From assembly GCA_014773175.1 (NCBI GenBank), contig VXCM01000308.1:1-64000 (forward strand): a stretch of 64,000 nt of DNA, given 5' to 3'. Position 1 is the stretch's first letter; each line of letters begins with the position of its first letter. The DNA comes from Lucifuga dentata. Its lineage: Eukaryota > Chordata > Actinopteri > Ophidiiformes > Bythitidae. Below are positions 61,401-64,000 of this stretch, in pieces. The notes under the pieces were generated by a model. That model was not told the origin of the DNA. It saw only the letters and a list, made by a program, of their open reading frames with translations, and made no database searches. A program made the translations under genes and the position numbers.

Positions 61401-64000
61401 TGTAGCAGGAACTGTACAAGTGTAACCAATCCTGTTTGGAATCCAGCCATTATTAATATTGGTTTAAAAAAAAAAAATCAATCTGCTACACAGTCCAAAT
61501 TAGNGAATCCAGCCATTATTAATATTGGTTTAAAAAAAAAAAATCAATCTGCTACACAGTCCAAATTAGAGTGATCAGAATTCTGGCCTTTTCCAAACAG
61601 ATCTCAGTCATTTCAATAAAATAATAAAGTCAAGCATTTCTTAAACTGATCACGTACTTTCATATTCTAGTTTTAGGGTATTTGTTACACATTATTTTGC
61701 AGAGATTTAAAGCTGTGTTGATCAATTTTGGCCACTAGATGAGAAAAATACCAAATCATGAGAACAGAGAGAGGCCTGACATCATCGCCTTATAATAAAG
61801 TTGTTATGGCTAATTTGGGAGCAAACAGTTGCTAACTTACACAAAGCTACATGAGCAGCTAACTGAACTCATATTCCTGTCTACCTGATGAATATATACA
61901 TACACATTTAAATTATTGATTAGTGGTTTAACCAGAATGGTAAAATATGTTATATTTTATTCAGGCTCATTGTCAGTCTTTTTTATGTGTTGAGGTTTAA
62001 GTTAAATGTCCCTGTTGTTGCATTTCCTTTAGATTCTTTAACTCAGGGCTCCAGACTGCTGCTGCCTCACATCTCCACCCTCCTGCAGTACCTCAGCGGT
62101 GTTGTACGAAACACCGACAGGCTCAAAAAGAAGAAGTTCAAGGCTCAGGTGGCCAAAGAGCTCAACATCCTCTCCAAGTGAGTTCACCTGACATACCGTG
62201 TATCACATAAATGATTGTTTCGACTGTCTCCCAATCTATTTTGTCGGTTTAAGGTGATGTCCACTCTCTACTGAATTAAGTTTGGTTTGTTTCAACAAAC
62301 AGATTTTGATAAGTGTCACTTTCTCCCTGCCAGGATCAGCCGTTTTGTGAGCAGCAAGGAGCAGAGCTCGATGCTCATCAGCCTGTTGCTGCCTTATCTC
62401 CAGAAAGGAAACAATCCGCCGGTAAGACTTGGCCTGTTTTAATAAAACCTTTAACAGCCCAGAGAGCTAGAACGACACGTACTTTACATTTTAATAAACA
62501 GTTTACTTAAAAAACTAGGTGTGATAAAGAGATGGAAAAAAGTCTGTGTTTCAAGCAGTGGAACTTTTCCCAGAATGCATAGCATGCTGGATGGGCAGCT
62601 TCATATCACCCCTTAGTGACCTCATCGTGTGTTTGTTTATTTCAGGAGACAGAAATTGACATCCTGGCCACCGTGCAGAATCTGCTGCGACAGTGTGTGG
62701 AGCCCTCTGCCTTCCTCCGGCCGCTCAGCAAACTCTTCTCCATCATCCACAGCAAGCTGCCCAGACAGGCCCTCACCAACGTCTTCCAGGTACAGCAGCA
62801 AGCAGATTATATTTACATCAACTATTTATATTCTACCATGAGATAAATATGCCTGACTTGTTTTAGTGAGGTTGGTGTATTACTGTTGAAGAAATTGATG
62901 AAAATATTGAAAAATGTCCTGTGGCCTAATTTTAAGGGATTGTTCATAATATTCTTGGATCTGCTTCAGGATACAGATCGGCACTAAAATTTCAAAATCA
63001 GACCTTTTTAAGTAACCCTGCTAACAAACAAACAGATGTAGATGAAAATATAAGCTCCCTGGCGGTGAATGAAGTGAACAAGTTGAACATGTTTCCTTAA
63101 AATTAACACAGATGAAAGCTAAAAATGTAATTCTTAGCTGTTTTGAATTTTACCACTAAAACGATGCTGTTGGATATGGAAGAATATTGTTTTATAACAG
63201 ATTGATAGATGTAAAACTTAAATTTGGCTTGAATAATTGAGAAGATGAGAAAGATGTGAATGTGGTTTTGAAAATGATTCCACTCAATGACACCAAGACT
63301 GTCTCATTACAATAATTTTTTCTTTTATATTTTTTAATCTTGCATCATCACGTCTTCAGTGTTTTCCATCTGTTTCTCTGCTCTCAGACTCTGTCAGACC
63401 TGGAACCTTCACTGACATACATCACCGATGCAGCTACAAAGGTACGTTCATTTATTAGACCTCATGAAACATTTCAGCAGACTTTGTGTACTTTGTGTTT
63501 ATCATTTTAATACATCAATTTTATGATGTATTGGGGTTGATGTTATTATTTTTTTACATCAGCATGTAACATAAATACATTTTTTGTCAAACATCCCCCA
63601 AACTAAAATTCCCCAAAACTTGGTGGCAATTGCAATACAGAGACAGGATCCTGCAGAACTTTATTATAATTGAGTAGTAATTCCAAATCCAAAGATGCCA
63701 GAATTTCAATAATAAGCAAATTCCACTTACCTGTGTTAACCTGTATCATCGCTTGGGTTACACTTGGTTCAAAATATCACAGCCGTTAATATTAAACATG
63801 CCGTTTTTTTTTTGTTTTGTTTTTTTTTGCTCATTATCTCCAGCTCAACGCCTTTGACAGTCGACACTTGGACGAGATCTACTTTGATGTGCGTCTGACT
63901 GCTTTCCAAGAAGCTACCAGGCGTGTCAAAGACATGCAGAGTCTGGACATGGACTACATCACCACCATCATGCACAACTGCTTCCACACCTACCAAGTGA
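49363..64000 (+). CDS. utp20: Utp20/DRIM, SSU processome HEAT-repeat protein (N-terminal half, runs off window)
   Basis: Thirty-five exons join in phase to 4,507 bases (about 1,502 codons) after collapse of the assembly duplications at 50693 and 52508; human UTP20 has about 2,785 aa. The protein begins MKIKSKSSYHKSENTYR, close to the human start. UTP20 belongs to the nucleolar small-subunit processome and is needed for 18S rRNA processing; it is built almost wholly of HEAT-like helical repeats. Recognised blocks include FLTFAERLANVNIDVIHRID, YPHFPDFFVLITSLLDTKDT, GQLLFEMCKGVRNMFHSC, FPERVEPRSRELSP, GSKFQGKAATASRSSIILRF, PLGRQHGLLNIIDV and LNAFDSRHLDEIYFDVR. An acidic stretch followed by QKKTPRRAAAK (exon 22) matches the charged loop of the human protein. 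Exon coordinates are in the two entries below. The last visible codons run into GTGA at the window end, so a donor there cannot be told from continued coding. Confidence 0.93.
50630..50756 (+). repeat. 63-bp direct duplication around an N at 50693 (assembly joint)
   Basis: 50630-50692 and 50694-50756 are identical, inside utp20 exon 5. Collapse restores YPHFPDFFVLITSLLDTKDT followed by EVLEWAF. Confidence 0.93.
52438..52578 (+). repeat. 70-bp direct duplication with one mismatch around an N at 52508 (assembly joint)
   Basis: 52438-52507 and 52509-52578 match except at 52491 (g) versus 52562 (a), inside utp20 exon 9 and its donor. The mismatch would change a Glu codon to Lys. Confidence 0.92.
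55979..56001 (+). repeat. (TA)n microsatellite
   Basis: TA dinucleotides in the utp20 intron before exon 17. Confidence 0.85.
56165..56295 (+). repeat. 65-bp direct duplication around an N at 56230 (assembly joint)
   Basis: 56165-56229 and 56231-56295 are identical and span the poly-T and acceptor of utp20 exon 17. The second copy is the one joined to the exon. Confidence 0.92.
58280..58800 (+). repeat. pyrimidine-rich (CT)n tract with degenerate longer repeat
   Basis: About 520 bases of mostly C and T reach directly to the utp20 exon 24 acceptor. A longer unit recurs about 271 bases apart: TGATTATTTTTGTCTCTG at 58341 and TGACTATTTTTGTCTCTG at 58612, each followed by CTCTGTTTTGTTCATCTCTC-type sequence. 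Open frames here (Ser/Leu repeats) are low-complexity artefacts. Confidence 0.85.
60688..60721 (+). repeat. poly-T with N at 60706
   Basis: Homopolymer around a single N in the intron after utp20 exon 28. Confidence 0.8.
61439..61569 (+). repeat. 65-bp direct duplication around an N at 61504 (assembly joint)
   Basis: 61439-61503 and 61505-61569 are identical, in the intron after utp20 exon 30. Confidence 0.92.
62842..63075 (+). repeat. dispersed repeat family copy C
   Basis: In the utp20 intron after the exon ending at 62789. Carries GATAAATATGCCTGAC, GGATCTGCTTCAGGATAC, CCCTGCTAACAAACAAAC and a CTCCCTGGCGGTGAATGAA end. Confidence 0.6.

Larger units (their letters stand above)
56456..64000 (+). 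other. utp20: utp20 exons 18-35 (35 truncated by window)
   Basis: Exons 56456-56623, 56718-56794, 56887-56966, 57105-57366, 57457-57630, 58118-58208, 58801-58886, 59475-59600, 59808-59974, 60227-60435, 60527-60670, 60867-60946, 61052-61287, 62033-62177, 62334-62421, 62646-62789, 63388-63441 and 63844 onward. Phases agree throughout. Exon 24 follows directly on a pyrimidine-rich tract of about 520 bp. Exon 29 has the acceptor gtcaag, less pyrimidine-rich than its neighbours. Confidence 0.88.

Noticed and set aside
1..64000. CRISPR array, prokaryotic operon, phage or defence island
   Set aside because: Split exons with GT-AG introns and vertebrate gene families throughout; direct repeats are assembly joints, microsatellites or interspersed elements.

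Overview
This is nuclear DNA from a ray-finned fish, probably a teleost with fairly compact introns. The coding DNA is split into many short exons with GT-AG borders. The introns carry fish-type dispersed repeats and microsatellites. Five protein-coding genes can be rebuilt exon by exon on alternating strands (+, -, +, -, +), and they fill almost the whole window.

Layout. (1) 302-29455, +: irag2 (lrmp; the zebrafish gene is futile cycle), a 40-exon tail-anchored membrane protein with an EF-hand-like module, coiled coils and a KASH-like C-terminus. (2) 30401-37503, -: dnai7 (casc1), a ciliary axonemal dynein-associated protein, complete in 17 exons (715 aa). (3) 38037-38381, +: etfrf1 (lyrm5), a small mitochondrial LYR-family protein (85 aa). 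(4) 39189-48237, -: slc5a8, a sodium-coupled monocarboxylate transporter, complete in 17 exons (608 aa). (5) 49363-64000, +: utp20, a very large HEAT-repeat ribosome-biogenesis factor. Its first 35 exons (about 1,500 codons) are present and the rest lies past the window end.

Gene contacts. irag2/dnai7 and etfrf1/slc5a8 converge, with poly(A) signals that suggest overlapping 3' ends. dnai7/etfrf1 share a compact divergent promoter with an RFX X-box-like site and an NRF-1-like palindrome. slc5a8/utp20 diverge across about 1.1 kb holding ETS, YY1 and ZNF143-like motifs. In human, IRAG2-DNAI7-ETFRF1 lie together on 12p12 and SLC5A8-UTP20 together on 12q23, so the window joins two blocks that are separate in human. 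The proteins act in different processes (nuclear envelope, cilia, mitochondria, solute uptake, ribosome assembly). No operon-like functional link is implied.

Quality. Thirteen single-N characters mark assembly joints. Seven are flanked by 63-70 bp direct copies of the same sequence. These copies lie in or beside exons of irag2 and utp20 and break or lengthen naive translations. Removing one copy plus the N restores the reading frame across each affected exon.

I saw no CRISPR array, tRNA or rRNA gene, or new multi-gene system. The most interesting biology is the EF-hand + coiled-coil + KASH layout of the fish Irag2, which parallels the dynein adaptor KASH5.
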